Source: J134 sp964484045 (GTDB lineage: Bacteria; Pseudomonadota; Alphaproteobacteria; Sphingomonadales; Rhodothalassiaceae). Taken from it: a DNA stretch of 16,071 nt. Below, in pieces: positions 1 to 7,535 of the stretch. The stretch lies in the NCBI GenBank assembly GCA_964484045.1, contig CAZAEP010000028.1:1-16071 (forward strand), in the 5' to 3' direction. A program made the translations under genes and the position numbers. The stretch's first letter is position 1, and each line of letters starts with the position of its first letter. The notes under the pieces are model-generated. The model was not told the DNA's origin. It worked only from the letters and a program-made list of their open reading frames with translations, and made no database searches.

Positions 1-708
1 AAGGTGCAGCTCTTCAAATATGTCGTGCACCAGGTCGCCCATTCCTACGGCAAGACGGCAACCTTCATGCCCAAGCCGGTCAAGGACGACAACGGCTCGG
101 GAATGCACACGCATCAGTCGCTGTGGCGCGACGGCAAGCCGCTCTTCGCCGGCGCCGGCTATGCCGATCTCTCCGACACCGCGCTCTACTATATCGGCGG
201 CATCATCCGTCACGCGAAGGCCATCAACGCCTTCACCAATCCGACGACGAACAGCTACAAGCGACTGACCCCGGGCTTCGAGGCGCCGGTCCTGCTCGCC
301 TATTCGGCCCGCAACCGTTCGGCCTCGTGCCGCATCCCCTATGCGACGAGTCCCAAGGGCAAGCGCGTCGAGGTCCGTTTCCCCGACCCCGCGGCCAACC
401 CCTATCTCGCCTTCGCCGCCATGCTGATGGCCGGACTCGACGGGATCGAGAACAAGATCCACCCCGGCGATCCGATGGACAAGGACCTCTACGCCCTGCC
501 GCCCGAGGAACTCACCGGCGTGCCGACAGTCGCGCGTTCGCTGCGCGAGGCCCTCGAGGCGCTGCAGGCCGACAATGAATTCCTCAAGAAGGGCGATGTC
601 TTCACGGAGGATCAGATCGAAGCCTATCTGCACCTCAAGTTCGAAGAAGTCACGACCTTCGAACTGACCCCGCATCCCGTCGAGTTCGACCTCTATTACA
701 GCGTCTGA
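1..708 (+). CDS. glnA: Type I glutamine synthetase, C-terminal part (5' end outside window)
   Basis: Glutamine synthetase condenses glutamate and ammonia with ATP to make glutamine; it is a cytosolic dodecamer. The window opens in mid-gene: frame 1 is open from base 1 and about 235 residues remain of a usual ~470. Visible family motifs are NGSGMHTHQS (metal and substrate loop), NSYKRLTPGFEAP, the RNRSAS arginine loop and EVRFPDPAANPYLAFAAM. The tyrosine in KDLYALPPEE (codon 490-492) matches Tyr397 of E. coli GlnA, the target of adenylylation, so regulation by GlnE and PII proteins is expected by homology. The gene stops at TGA 706-708, just before a strong hairpin. A GTG at base 4 is an internal valine, not the start. 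In alphaproteobacteria glnB commonly lies upstream, but that part is not visible. The assignment is secure; only the N-terminus is missing. Confidence 0.97.
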   Translation, partial: KVQLFKYVVHQVAHSYGKTATFMPKPVKDDNGSGMHTHQSLWRDGKPLFAGAGYADLSDTALYYIGGIIRHAKAINAFTNPTTNSYKRLTPGFEAPVLLAYSARNRSASCRIPYATSPKGKRVEVRFPDPAANPYLAFAAMLMAGLDGIENKIHPGDPMDKDLYALPPEELTGVPTVARSLREALEALQADNEFLKKGDVFTEDQIEAYLHLKFEEVTTFELTPHPVEFDLYYSV

Positions 709-715
709 GCACAAT

Positions 716-745
716 CGCGGGGGTGGGACGCGTCTCACCCCCGCG
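716..745. terminator. Strong hairpin between convergent glnA and holC, likely bidirectional terminator
   Basis: The arms CGCGGGGGTG (716-725) and CACCCCCGCG (736-745) are perfectly complementary over 10 bases. The 10-base loop continues pairing (one G-T wobble, then GAC with GTC), so the stem can reach about 13-14 pairs. It lies 7 bases after the glnA stop and 12 bases before the holC stop, where transcripts from both sides end. Neither side has a T-run, so if it terminates it acts as a non-canonical hairpin or assists Rho or RNA 3' stability. The structure is directly visible; the function is inferred from position. Confidence 0.62.
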
Positions 746-757
746 CCCCGCCGCCAT

Positions 758-1213
758 CTATTGCTTCTGTTCCCACCCGCCCTGCGGTTTCTGCTGCCAG
801 TAGCTCACGCTGTCGGCGAGCGATCTGAAGCGCGTCCATGCCGCCCGCGCCCGTTCGAGCACCGCCTCGTCACGACCGTCGAACATGTAGAGGCAGCGCT
901 CATAAGGCGCGAGATCGGGGGGGGCGGAGGCCCCCTCGACAAGCACCAGAACCCGCGCCCCGTTCGGACAGTCGTCCCCGCTCGTCAGATAGATCGGTTC
1001 GCGCGCAGGATCCGGACTCGCCGCCGTGCCGTGGGGAAGAAAGCTGTCGGGATCATAGGTCCACAGCGCCCGGTCGATGCGTTCGAGCAGCGCCGTGTCG
1101 GGCAGCTTCACCACCGCCTTCAGGCCGCGTTCGCGAACGCGCTCCAGAAGCCGCGGCAGGGCCGCCTCCACGGGCTGGCGCTCCAGATGATAAAAGCGCA
1201 CCTCTGCGAGCAT
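758..1213 (-). CDS. holC: DNA polymerase III subunit chi
   Basis: Chi is part of the clamp-loader complex. With psi it links DNA polymerase III to single-stranded DNA-binding protein on the lagging strand. The 151-residue product is close to the usual ~145-150. It shows the family pattern: VRFYHL near the N-terminus (5-10), an alternating helix with LPRLLERVRERG (19-30), then LWTYDPDSFLPHG (50-62) and the PIYLTSGDDCPNGARVLVLV strand region. The ATG at 1213 follows a GGAGG at 11 bases that lies next to the pepA stop, so translation is probably coupled to pepA; the gap between the two genes is 17 bases. pepA-holC adjacency is common in proteobacteria. I see no psi (holD) gene here, and alphaproteobacteria usually lack a recognisable one. 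Confidence 0.93.
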   Translation of the reverse strand: MLAEVRFYHLERQPVEAALPRLLERVRERGLKAVVKLPDTALLERIDRALWTYDPDSFLPHGTAASPDPAREPIYLTSGDDCPNGARVLVLVEGASAPPDLAPYERCLYMFDGRDEAVLERARAAWTRFRSLADSVSYWQQKPQGGWEQKQ

Positions 1214-1230
1214 CGCTCATTCCGCCTCCG

Positions 1231-2727
1231 TCACGCCGGGTCGCTTTCGTAATTGCGGGTGAAGCAGTCGAGCAGGCGCACGCCGAAGCCGGTCGCCCCC
1301 TTCTCGTAGAGATCGCCATCCTTTTCCGACCAGACGACGCCCGCGACGTCGATATGCGCCCAGGGCACGTCGTTGGTGAAACGCTTGAGAAACTGGGCCG
1401 CGGTGATCGAGCCCGCCCATTTTCCGCCGATGTTCTTGACGTCCGCGGTCGGCGTATCGATGAGCTTGTCATAGGCCTTGTCGAGTGGCATTCGCCAGAC
1501 CTTGTCGCCGGTCGCCGCACCGCATTCGCCGAGGCGTCCGGCGACCGTCTCGTCGTCGGTGAAGAAGCCGGCATATTCGTGCCCGAGCGAGACGATCATG
1601 GCTCCGGTGAGGGTCGCGAGATCGATCATCAGCGCCGGCTTGAAGCGGTCCTGCGTGTACCACAGCGCATCGGCAAGCACGAGGCGGCCTTCGGCGTCGG
1701 TATTCAGCACCTCGATCGTCTGGCCCGACATCGAGCGCACGACGTCGCCGGGGCGCTGCGCCCGGCCCGAGGGCATGTTCTCCACCAACCCGACGACGCC
1801 GACCGCGTCCACCTTGGCCTTGCGCCGGGCGAGCGCACGCATCAACCCGGTAACGATCCCGGCGCCTCCCATGTCCCATTTCATCTGGTCCATGCCTTCG
1901 CTCGGCTTCAATGAAATGCCGCCGGTGTCGAAGGTCACGCCCTTGCCGACGAAGGCAAGCGGCTGCGTCTCGCCGCCGGCCCCGAACCAGCGCATGACGA
2001 CGAGCTGCGACTCATGGGCGCTGCCTTGGCCCACCGCGAGCAGCGCGTTCATGCCGAGCTTCTTCATCTCGGCTTCGCCAAGGACCTCGACATCGACGCC
2101 GTCGGTCGCGAGCTGTTTGATCTCCTCGGCAAAACTCTCGGGATAGATGACGTTCGGCGGCTCGGAGGTAAGATCGCGGGTGAGGAAAACGCCCGCGATG
2201 GCGGCCTTCCGCTCCTCGAACCGTTCCGCCGCCCCTTCATGCGCGTCCGTCATCACCACGGCCTCGGTAAGGCTCGGCTTCTTCTTCGCCGGCTCCTTGG
2301 TGCGATACTTGTCGAAGCGGTAGCTTCTGAGCTTGAGACCGGTGGCGATGGCGACCGCCGCCGTCCCGGCATCCACCGGACCGCCGGCGAAGGGATCGAG
2401 CGCCACCGTCACCTTCGCTTCACCGCTGCTCAGCAAGCGTGCGGCGATCCGCCCGCCGATCTTCTCGATCTCCACCGGCGTCAGCTCCGCCGGCGTGCCG
2501 ATGCCGACAAGCAGAACGCGGCTGGCGTCCAGTCCACCCGGCGCCAGGATCTCCATGACGTCGCCGCGGCTGCCGTCATAGCGGCTCGCCGCCATGGCGC
2601 GCGAAAGCGCCCCGCCGGTCCGCTCCTCGAGCTCGGCGGCCGTCCCCTCGAGCGCACCGTCCTTGCGGCCGAACACGACAAGCGCACCGGTTTCCGGCAG
2701 CCCGGGCTTGGCAAAGCTGATCTTCAT
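1231..2727 (-). CDS. pepA: Leucyl (cytosol) aminopeptidase, M17 family
   Basis: This enzyme removes N-terminal residues, preferably leucine, from peptides in the cytosol; it is a hexameric two-metal peptidase. The 498-residue product has the variable N-terminal domain (about 1-170) and the M17 catalytic domain. Metal ligands read K262, D267, D285, D344 and E346, and the catalytic K274 and R348 are present. They sit in VGKGVTFDTGGISLKP, MKWDMGG and the signature NTDAEGRL (342-349), all eight residues earlier than in E. coli PepA. The start at 2727 is chosen because GGAGG lies seven bases upstream and the product then begins MKISFAKPG. A frame-consistent ATG at 2790 would add 21 residues without family character. 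E. coli PepA also binds DNA in Xer recombination; nothing here shows whether this one does. It is the first gene of a leftward pair with holC. Confidence 0.96.
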   Translation of the reverse strand: MKISFAKPGLPETGALVVFGRKDGALEGTAAELEERTGGALSRAMAASRYDGSRGDVMEILAPGGLDASRVLLVGIGTPAELTPVEIEKIGGRIAARLLSSGEAKVTVALDPFAGGPVDAGTAAVAIATGLKLRSYRFDKYRTKEPAKKKPSLTEAVVMTDAHEGAAERFEERKAAIAGVFLTRDLTSEPPNVIYPESFAEEIKQLATDGVDVEVLGEAEMKKLGMNALLAVGQGSAHESQLVVMRWFGAGGETQPLAFVGKGVTFDTGGISLKPSEGMDQMKWDMGGAGIVTGLMRALARRKAKVDAVGVVGLVENMPSGRAQRPGDVVRSMSGQTIEVLNTDAEGRLVLADALWYTQDRFKPALMIDLATLTGAMIVSLGHEYAGFFTDDETVAGRLGECGAATGDKVWRMPLDKAYDKLIDTPTADVKNIGGKWAGSITAAQFLKRFTNDVPWAHIDVAGVVWSEKDGDLYEKGATGFGVRLLDCFTRNYESDPA

Positions 2728-2785
2728 CTTGAGGCCTCCATTTCCTGTCCCGTTCGGGAACCCGATCACCGGCGAGCGGCGGCTT

Positions 2786-2814
2786 TTCATAGCGCCAGGA
2801 CGCAGCCTTGGAAA
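2786..2814 (-). promoter_or_regulatory. Candidate promoter for pepA-holC
   Basis: Reading leftward, TTTCCA (2814-2809) and TATGAA (2791-2786) are separated by exactly 17 bases, with 4 of 6 matches each to the sigma-70 consensus. The -10 lies in GCTATGAA, similar to the alphaproteobacterial housekeeping -10. A start near base 2780 would give a leader of about 50 bases before the pepA ATG. The support is only consensus and position. Confidence 0.35.
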
Positions 2815-2818
2815 GCGC

Positions 2819-2850
2819 CTTGCGCGAAACCGCCGCAGGCGGCGCGCAAG
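2819..2850. repeat. Compound inverted repeat in the pepA/lptD divergent region
   Basis: The outer arms CTTGCGCG (2819-2826) and CGCGCAAG (2843-2850) pair perfectly over 8 bases. Nested inside is CCGCC (2830-2834) with GGCGG (2838-2842) around a GCA loop; AAA (2827-2829) is the only unpaired bulge. The element lies between the -35 boxes of the two candidate divergent promoters, so it would be outside both transcripts if those promoters are right. That position suits an operator or a relic; no T-run supports a terminator. A smaller palindrome, TCCCG-TT-CGGGA, lies at 2748-2759 in the pepA leader. Confidence 0.6.
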
Positions 2851-2855
2851 CCCGA

Positions 2856-2884
2856 TTGCAGTCCCCTCGGCGAGTCTGTATCAA
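2856..2884 (+). promoter_or_regulatory. Candidate promoter for lptD
   Basis: TTGCAG (2856-2861) and TATCAA (2879-2884) are 17 bases apart. Transcription would begin near base 2891. That leaves almost no leader before the ATG at 2896 but 50-56 bases before the TTG 2941 or GTG 2947 starts, so it bears on the lptD start choice. It is a weak consensus match without other support. Confidence 0.33.
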
Positions 2885-2895
2885 TTCCGCTGCCG

Positions 2896-5103
2896 ATGCC
2901 GGATCGGCTCCCGTTCGCGCCCGAGAAAGAGCACCAGCCCTTGCCCGTGACCCGCTTTCTCCTCAGCCTCGTCTTGCTGCTCGCCCTGCCGGCATGGGGC
3001 CAGGAGTCGGGCGGCGGACATGCGAACGACAAGAGCGCCGGCAATGTCGTCTTCACGGCGGATCAGGCTTTCACCGAGCCCGACAGCGGAGACCTCGTAC
3101 TGCGCGGCCATGTCGTGATGCTCTATGACGGCTATGTCCTCGAGGCGGGCGAGGTGCGCTACAATGACGAGAAGAAGACCGCGATCGCCACCGCCGGCGT
3201 GCGTATCACCAATCCCGACGGTGCGGTGCTGCGGGCGACACGGGTCGAACTCAGCGACAGTCTCAAGGCCGGCGTCATCGAAAACGCCCATCTCATCCTG
3301 GAGAACGGCGCGCGTCTCGCGGCGAAACGCGGGGAGCGGCTGCCGAGCGGGAACAGCAGGCTCGAACGGGTCGTCTACTCCCCCTGCCCGGTCTGTGCCA
3401 AGGACCCCGACGGCACCCCCCTGTGGCGTATCCGCGCCCTCAAGGTGGTTCACGACAAGAAGGCGCGGCGCCTGCGCTACGAGGACGCCTATTTCGACAT
3501 CCTCGGCGTTCCCGTCGCCTGGCTGCCGTATTTCTCGCACCCCGATCCCACCAACAAGCACGCAAGCGGATTCCTGGTGCCCGAGATCCGCACCAGCGAA
3601 GAGCTCGGATTCGTGGTCGAGCTTCCCTACACTTGGGCGATCTCGCCGTCGCAGGATCTCACCGTCACCCCCATTCTCACGACCAGCGAATCCCCGGCGC
3701 TTGCCGCCCTCTATCGCCGGTATCTCGACCATGGCCGTTTCGAGATCGCCGGTTCGGTGACCTATGGCGACCAGCCCTCGGAAGTGATCACCGGTCGGAA
3801 CGACAACGGCCTGCGCGGTCATATCTTTTCGAACGGCCGCTTTCTCCATGGCGAGAACTGGCAGTCGACCTATCAGATCGAATTCACGGGGGACGATACC
3901 TATCCGCGCATCTACGACTTTTCCGACGCCGACACCTTCGTCAACGACTACAAGCTCGAGGGTTTCTTCGACCGCAGCTATGTCCGCGGCGAGCTTCTTG
4001 GATTCCAAGGCCTGCGCATCGAGGACAGGAGCGGGCTGACCGCCCAGGCGCTGCCCTGGATCGACCTCGATTTCGTAAGCAGACCCGGCGTTCTGGGCGG
4101 TACGGTGAGCGCCCGCTTCAACAGCATCCAGATCGTGCGCACCGACGGGGCCGACACACGACGCGCCTCGGCGGCGCTCGACTGGCAGGCGCCCTTCATC
4201 ACGCCGATGGGGCAACGGATCGTCTTCGACGCCTTTCTGCGCGGAGACGTCTACGACGTGCGCGATACGGGCCGTTTCGACGATCCGCGCTTTGCCGTCG
4301 ACGGCGGCACCACGGTGCGCGGCTTCGCCCGCGCCGCGGCCACGATCTCCTGGCCCTTCATCAGCTACCGCGGCAATATCACGCAAACGCTGGAGCCGAT
4401 CGTTCAGCTCATCGCCATGCCCGAGAGCGCCAGATCGCGCCGTATCCCGAACGAGGATGGCCGCGCCTTCGAGCTCAATGCGAACAATCTCTTCTCCCTC
4501 AATCGCACCCCGGGATACGACCTCTGGGAAAGCGGCAGCCGCGCCACCTACGGTCTCAAATACGGCCTCGAGACGGACGACATCCGGATCGCCGCGCTTG
4601 CCGGACAATCCTATCGCGTTCGCAACCAGGCCGGGGTCTTCGCCGATGGTCTCGGGCTCGCCGACAAGCTTTCGGACATCATCGGCGCGGTGGACATCTC
4701 CTGGCGCGACTGGCTCCGGCTTTCCTATGAGGGGCAGTTCGACAAGGACGGCCTGTCGGCGCGGCGCAACGAGATCGTGGCCCGGCTCGGAGCCTCCCGC
4801 TTTCGCCTCAATGTCGGCTATCTGCGCATTCGGCGCGGCCTCGATCAGTCCGGCCGGGAGGACCGCGAGGAGGTGCGTTTCGACGCCAGTCTGCGCGCCA
4901 CCCGGCGCTGGAACCTGTTCGGCGGGCTGATCGAAACACTGACCCGAAACGCCGAACCCATTGAATGGGAGACGGGCGTGCTGTACAGGGACGAGTGCTG
5001 CCTGGAGTTCGGCGTTACGGTACGCAAGCGCTTCACCCAAGACCGCGATTTTCGACCGGGCACATCGGTGATCTTCCGGATCCGGTTGCGCGGTCTCGGC
5101 TGA
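2896..5103 (+). CDS. lptD: LPS-assembly protein LptD, outer-membrane translocon
   Basis: LptD is the outer-membrane barrel that, plugged by LptE, inserts LPS into the outer leaflet. From ATG 2896 it has 735 residues. A hydrophobic signal segment (RFLLSLVLLLALPAWG) is followed by an LptA-like OstA domain (about 45-160, LVLRGHVVMLYDGYVLEAGE) and a long barrel region with tyrosine- and arginine-rich strands ending in VIFRIRLRGLG. The protein has exactly four cysteines: C164 and C167 in CPVC, and C701 and C702 in ECCLEF. That matches the two disulfides joining the N-terminal and barrel domains in E. coli LptD. The start is uncertain. ATG 2896 has no Shine-Dalgarno sequence and gives a 17-residue lead before the signal core. 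TTG 2941 (GAGAAAGAG upstream) or GTG 2947 gives a textbook signal peptide. lptF and lptG, often just upstream, are absent here. Confidence 0.95.
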   Translation: MPDRLPFAPEKEHQPLPVTRFLLSLVLLLALPAWGQESGGGHANDKSAGNVVFTADQAFTEPDSGDLVLRGHVVMLYDGYVLEAGEVRYNDEKKTAIATAGVRITNPDGAVLRATRVELSDSLKAGVIENAHLILENGARLAAKRGERLPSGNSRLERVVYSPCPVCAKDPDGTPLWRIRALKVVHDKKARRLRYEDAYFDILGVPVAWLPYFSHPDPTNKHASGFLVPEIRTSEELGFVVELPYTWAISPSQDLTVTPILTTSESPALAALYRRYLDHGRFEIAGSVTYGDQPSEVITGRNDNGLRGHIFSNGRFLHGENWQSTYQIEFTGDDTYPRIYDFSDADTFVNDYKLEGFFDRSYVRGELLGFQGLRIEDRSGLTAQALPWIDLDFVSRPGVLGGTVSARFNSIQIVRTDGADTRRASAALDWQAPFITPMGQRIVFDAFLRGDVYDVRDTGRFDDPRFAVDGGTTVRGFARAAATISWPFISYRGNITQTLEPIVQLIAMPESARSRRIPNEDGRAFELNANNLFSLNRTPGYDLWESGSRATYGLKYGLETDDIRIAALAGQSYRVRNQAGVFADGLGLADKLSDIIGAVDISWRDWLRLSYEGQFDKDGLSARRNEIVARLGASRFRLNVGYLRIRRGLDQSGREDREEVRFDASLRATRRWNLFGGLIETLTRNAEPIEWETGVLYRDECCLEFGVTVRKRFTQDRDFRPGTSVIFRIRLRGLG

Positions 5104-5174
5104 GGCGTTGTGATGTCCAAATTCTCGCCCTATTCCGGTCGTAGCGTCCGGCATCACCACGATCAGCGGGTGGC

Positions 5175-6527
5175 ATGAAGAGTAGTCTGGGCTTGCACGA
5201 AATCTTCGGATACCGGCCATGGCGAGACGGAAGGGCCGCTCTCGCCCGAGCCGGAGCGGCGCTTGCCGGCATCGCCGTCACCCTTGCCTCCGCCAGCGCC
5301 CAGGTTCAGCCGCAGGCGCAGGGATCCGGGCTTGCCGTGCCGCAGCGCATCGTCGTTCTGGTCAATGACGAACCGATCTCCGCCTATGACGTGGTGCAGC
5401 GGCTGCGGCTGACCATCGCCTCGATCGGCGGCGTCAAGGACCAGCAGCAGTTCGCCCGCCTGCAGGAGCAGGTGGTGCGCAACATGGTCGACGACAAGCT
5501 GAAGCTTCAGGAAGCGAAGAATTTCGAGCTCGTCATCTCCGACGAGGAGGCCAATGACGCCTTCCGTCGCCAGGCCGAGAGCCTCAACCAGACGCCGGAG
5601 GAGTTCGAGGCGACGCTGCTGCGCATGGGTGTCGCCAAGGATTCCTATCTCGAACAGATGAAGGCGGAGATCGCCTGGGGCGAACTGGTGAACGGGCGCC
5701 TGGGGCGCTTTGCCAGCGTCTCCGACGAAGAGGTCGAGCACGAACTGGCGCGGCTCAAGGCCAGCGCGGGACAGCCGGAATATCATCTCGCGGAGATCTT
5801 TCTGCTCGTCGACAATCCGCAGCGTGAGGCGGAAATCCGGGCGACGGCCGAGCGAATCGTGGCGCAGATCCGCAAGGGCGGACGTTTCGAGGGTTTTGCC
5901 GAGCAATTCTCGCAGTCGGCAACCGCGGCAGCCGGCGGCGACATGGGCTGGGTCACGCTCGATCTCCTGAGCCCGGAACTCGCCAAGGTGGTCCGGTCGC
6001 TGCCGCTTGACGGGGTCAGCGATCCCATTCGGACCGGCGCCGGTTATTATATCCTGCAGCTCCGCGACCGCCGGCGCGTCCTCGAGGCCGATCCGCTCGA
6101 CGAGCAACTCGAGGTCAGACAGGTTTTCCTCCCGCTCGATCTCTCACAGGCGAGCGAGGCGGAACAGATCGCCGCCGTCGACCGCATCGAGGCCGCCCAG
6201 AAGGGTGTCCACTCCTGCAATGACATCGAGAGCTTTGCCGCCCGGCTCGGCAATGCCTCACACGGCTCGCTGGGCCGGATCACCTTGCGCGAGCTGCCCG
6301 GCGGCCTGCGCCGCCTGATCGAGAATGTCGAGATCGGTCAACCGACGAAGCCGGCCCGGATGCAGGACGGATTCCGCGTCTTCTTCGTCTGCGATCGCAC
6401 CAAGCCGGAGGTCAGGATGCCGTCCTATGACGATATCGCCGATCAGCTCGAGCGCCAGAAACTGGCGATGATGGCGCGGCGCTATCTGCGTGACCTGCGG
6501 CGCGACGCCATCGTCGATTATCGCTAG
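5175..6527 (+). CDS. surA: Periplasmic peptidyl-prolyl isomerase / chaperone SurA
   Basis: SurA escorts unfolded outer-membrane proteins, LptD among them, across the periplasm. The 450-residue product starts with a long basic leader and a hydrophobic signal core (ALAGIAVTLASASA, about residues 30-43). Next come the SurA N-terminal chaperone domain (about 55-190, from RIVVLVNDEPISAYDVVQR), one clear parvulin domain (about 197-297, YHLAEIFLLV to AGYYILQLRDRR with FAEQFSQSATAAAGGDMGW) and a second diverged parvulin-like domain (about 310-412). The second domain holds the only two cysteines, C348 and C406, which could form a disulfide. The ATG at 5175 is the first good start; its ribosome-binding site is weak. 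It lies 71 bases after lptD and 3 bases before pdxA. The lptD-surA-pdxA-rsmA order is conserved in proteobacteria and pairs the chaperone with its client. Confidence 0.95.
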   Translation: MKSSLGLHEIFGYRPWRDGRAALARAGAALAGIAVTLASASAQVQPQAQGSGLAVPQRIVVLVNDEPISAYDVVQRLRLTIASIGGVKDQQQFARLQEQVVRNMVDDKLKLQEAKNFELVISDEEANDAFRRQAESLNQTPEEFEATLLRMGVAKDSYLEQMKAEIAWGELVNGRLGRFASVSDEEVEHELARLKASAGQPEYHLAEIFLLVDNPQREAEIRATAERIVAQIRKGGRFEGFAEQFSQSATAAAGGDMGWVTLDLLSPELAKVVRSLPLDGVSDPIRTGAGYYILQLRDRRRVLEADPLDEQLEVRQVFLPLDLSQASEAEQIAAVDRIEAAQKGVHSCNDIESFAARLGNASHGSLGRITLRELPGGLRRLIENVEIGQPTKPARMQDGFRVFFVCDRTKPEVRMPSYDDIADQLERQKLAMMARRYLRDLRRDAIVDYR

Positions 6528-6530
6528 ACC

Positions 6531-7535
6531 ATGGCCGCGTCGGCACCGATCGCGGTGACGCTCGGCGAGCCTGCGGGCGTCGCGCCGGAGATCGTCGCCG
6601 CGGCCTGGCGCCGGCGCGAGACCGAGAAGCTTCCTCCCTTCTTCTGGATCGGCGCACCGGAGGCCCTGCGCGCGCACGGCGTCGACGTGCCGACCGCCGA
6701 GATCGCGACGCCCGAGGCGGCCATCGACGCGTTCGCCGACGCCTTGCCCGTGCTCGCGCGCCCGCTCGGCGGTCCGGTAACGCCGGGGCGCCCGCAAGCG
6801 GCGACGGCATCGGCCGTGATCGCCGCCATCGAGGAGGCGGTGGCGCTCCTCCGGTCCGGGCGCGCGGCCGCCATGGTGACAGCTCCGATCCAGAAGAGCG
6901 CGCTCCATGCGGCCGGACTCGAGGGGCCGGGGCACACCGAGTTTCTCGCCCGTCTCGCCGGTCGGCCGGTCGAGGATGCGGTGATGATGCTTGCCGTGCC
7001 GGGCCTGCGCGTGGTGCCGCTCACGGTCCATGTGCCGCTGGCGCAGGTCCCGGCTCTCATCACCGCGGAGCGGCTGCGCCATGTTACGCGAATCCTCGTG
7101 CACGCGCTGGCCCGCGATTTCGCCGTCGCCCGTCCCCGCATCGCCGTCGCCGGGCTCAATCCGCACGCCGGAGAGGCCGGCGCGATCGGCGAGGAAGAGA
7201 CGCGTATTCTGATCCCCGCGATCGCCTCCTTGCGCACCGAGGGGCTCGACATCCGCGGACCTCTCGCCGCCGACACCCTGTTCCATGCCGACGCGCGCAC
7301 CGGCTATGACGCGGCTTTGTGCATGTATCACGACCAGGCGTTGATCCCGTTGAAGACGATCGATTTCTTCCGCGGCGTGAATATCACGCTGGGCCTGCCC
7401 TTCGTGCGCACATCGCCCGATCACGGCACCGCTCTCGATATCGCCGGAAGCGGCCGGGCCCGACCCGACAGCCTGATCGCCGCGATCAGGACGGCCGCCG
7501 AGATGGCCGCACGACGGTGCGTGCATGATGGCTGA
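6531..7535 (+). CDS. pdxA: 4-hydroxythreonine-4-phosphate dehydrogenase
   Basis: PdxA oxidises 4-phosphohydroxy-L-threonine with NAD(P); the product decarboxylates to 3-amino-2-oxopropyl phosphate, which PdxJ uses to make pyridoxine phosphate. At 334 residues it has family length. The three metal-binding histidines are present: H167 in LTVHVPL, H212 in NPHAGE and H267 in CMYHDQALIPLK. They are one position later than in E. coli. Other motifs are TLGEPAGVAPEI at the N-terminus, TAPIQKSALHAAG, GHTEFLA, GPLAADTLF and the C-terminal TSPDHGTALDIAG. The ATG is 3 bases after the surA stop, with no ribosome-binding site of its own in the gap, so it is probably coupled to surA. Its last 11 bases overlap rsmA. 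Confidence 0.96.
   Translation: MAASAPIAVTLGEPAGVAPEIVAAAWRRRETEKLPPFFWIGAPEALRAHGVDVPTAEIATPEAAIDAFADALPVLARPLGGPVTPGRPQAATASAVIAAIEEAVALLRSGRAAAMVTAPIQKSALHAAGLEGPGHTEFLARLAGRPVEDAVMMLAVPGLRVVPLTVHVPLAQVPALITAERLRHVTRILVHALARDFAVARPRIAVAGLNPHAGEAGAIGEEETRILIPAIASLRTEGLDIRGPLAADTLFHADARTGYDAALCMYHDQALIPLKTIDFFRGVNITLGLPFVRTSPDHGTALDIAGSGRARPDSLIAAIRTAAEMAARRCVHDG

Noticed and set aside
5104..5174. Imperfect inverted repeat GTTGTGATG / CATCACCAC between lptD and surA
   Set aside because: It has one mismatch and a loop of over 30 bases with no T-run, so it is too weak to call a terminator.
2881..5220. A 779-codon open frame on the minus strand across all of lptD
   Set aside because: Its codons are in register with lptD, so it stays open simply because lptD avoids TTA, CTA and TCA codons, as expected at high GC. 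It has no ribosome-binding site or recognisable domain, while lptD has clear motifs.
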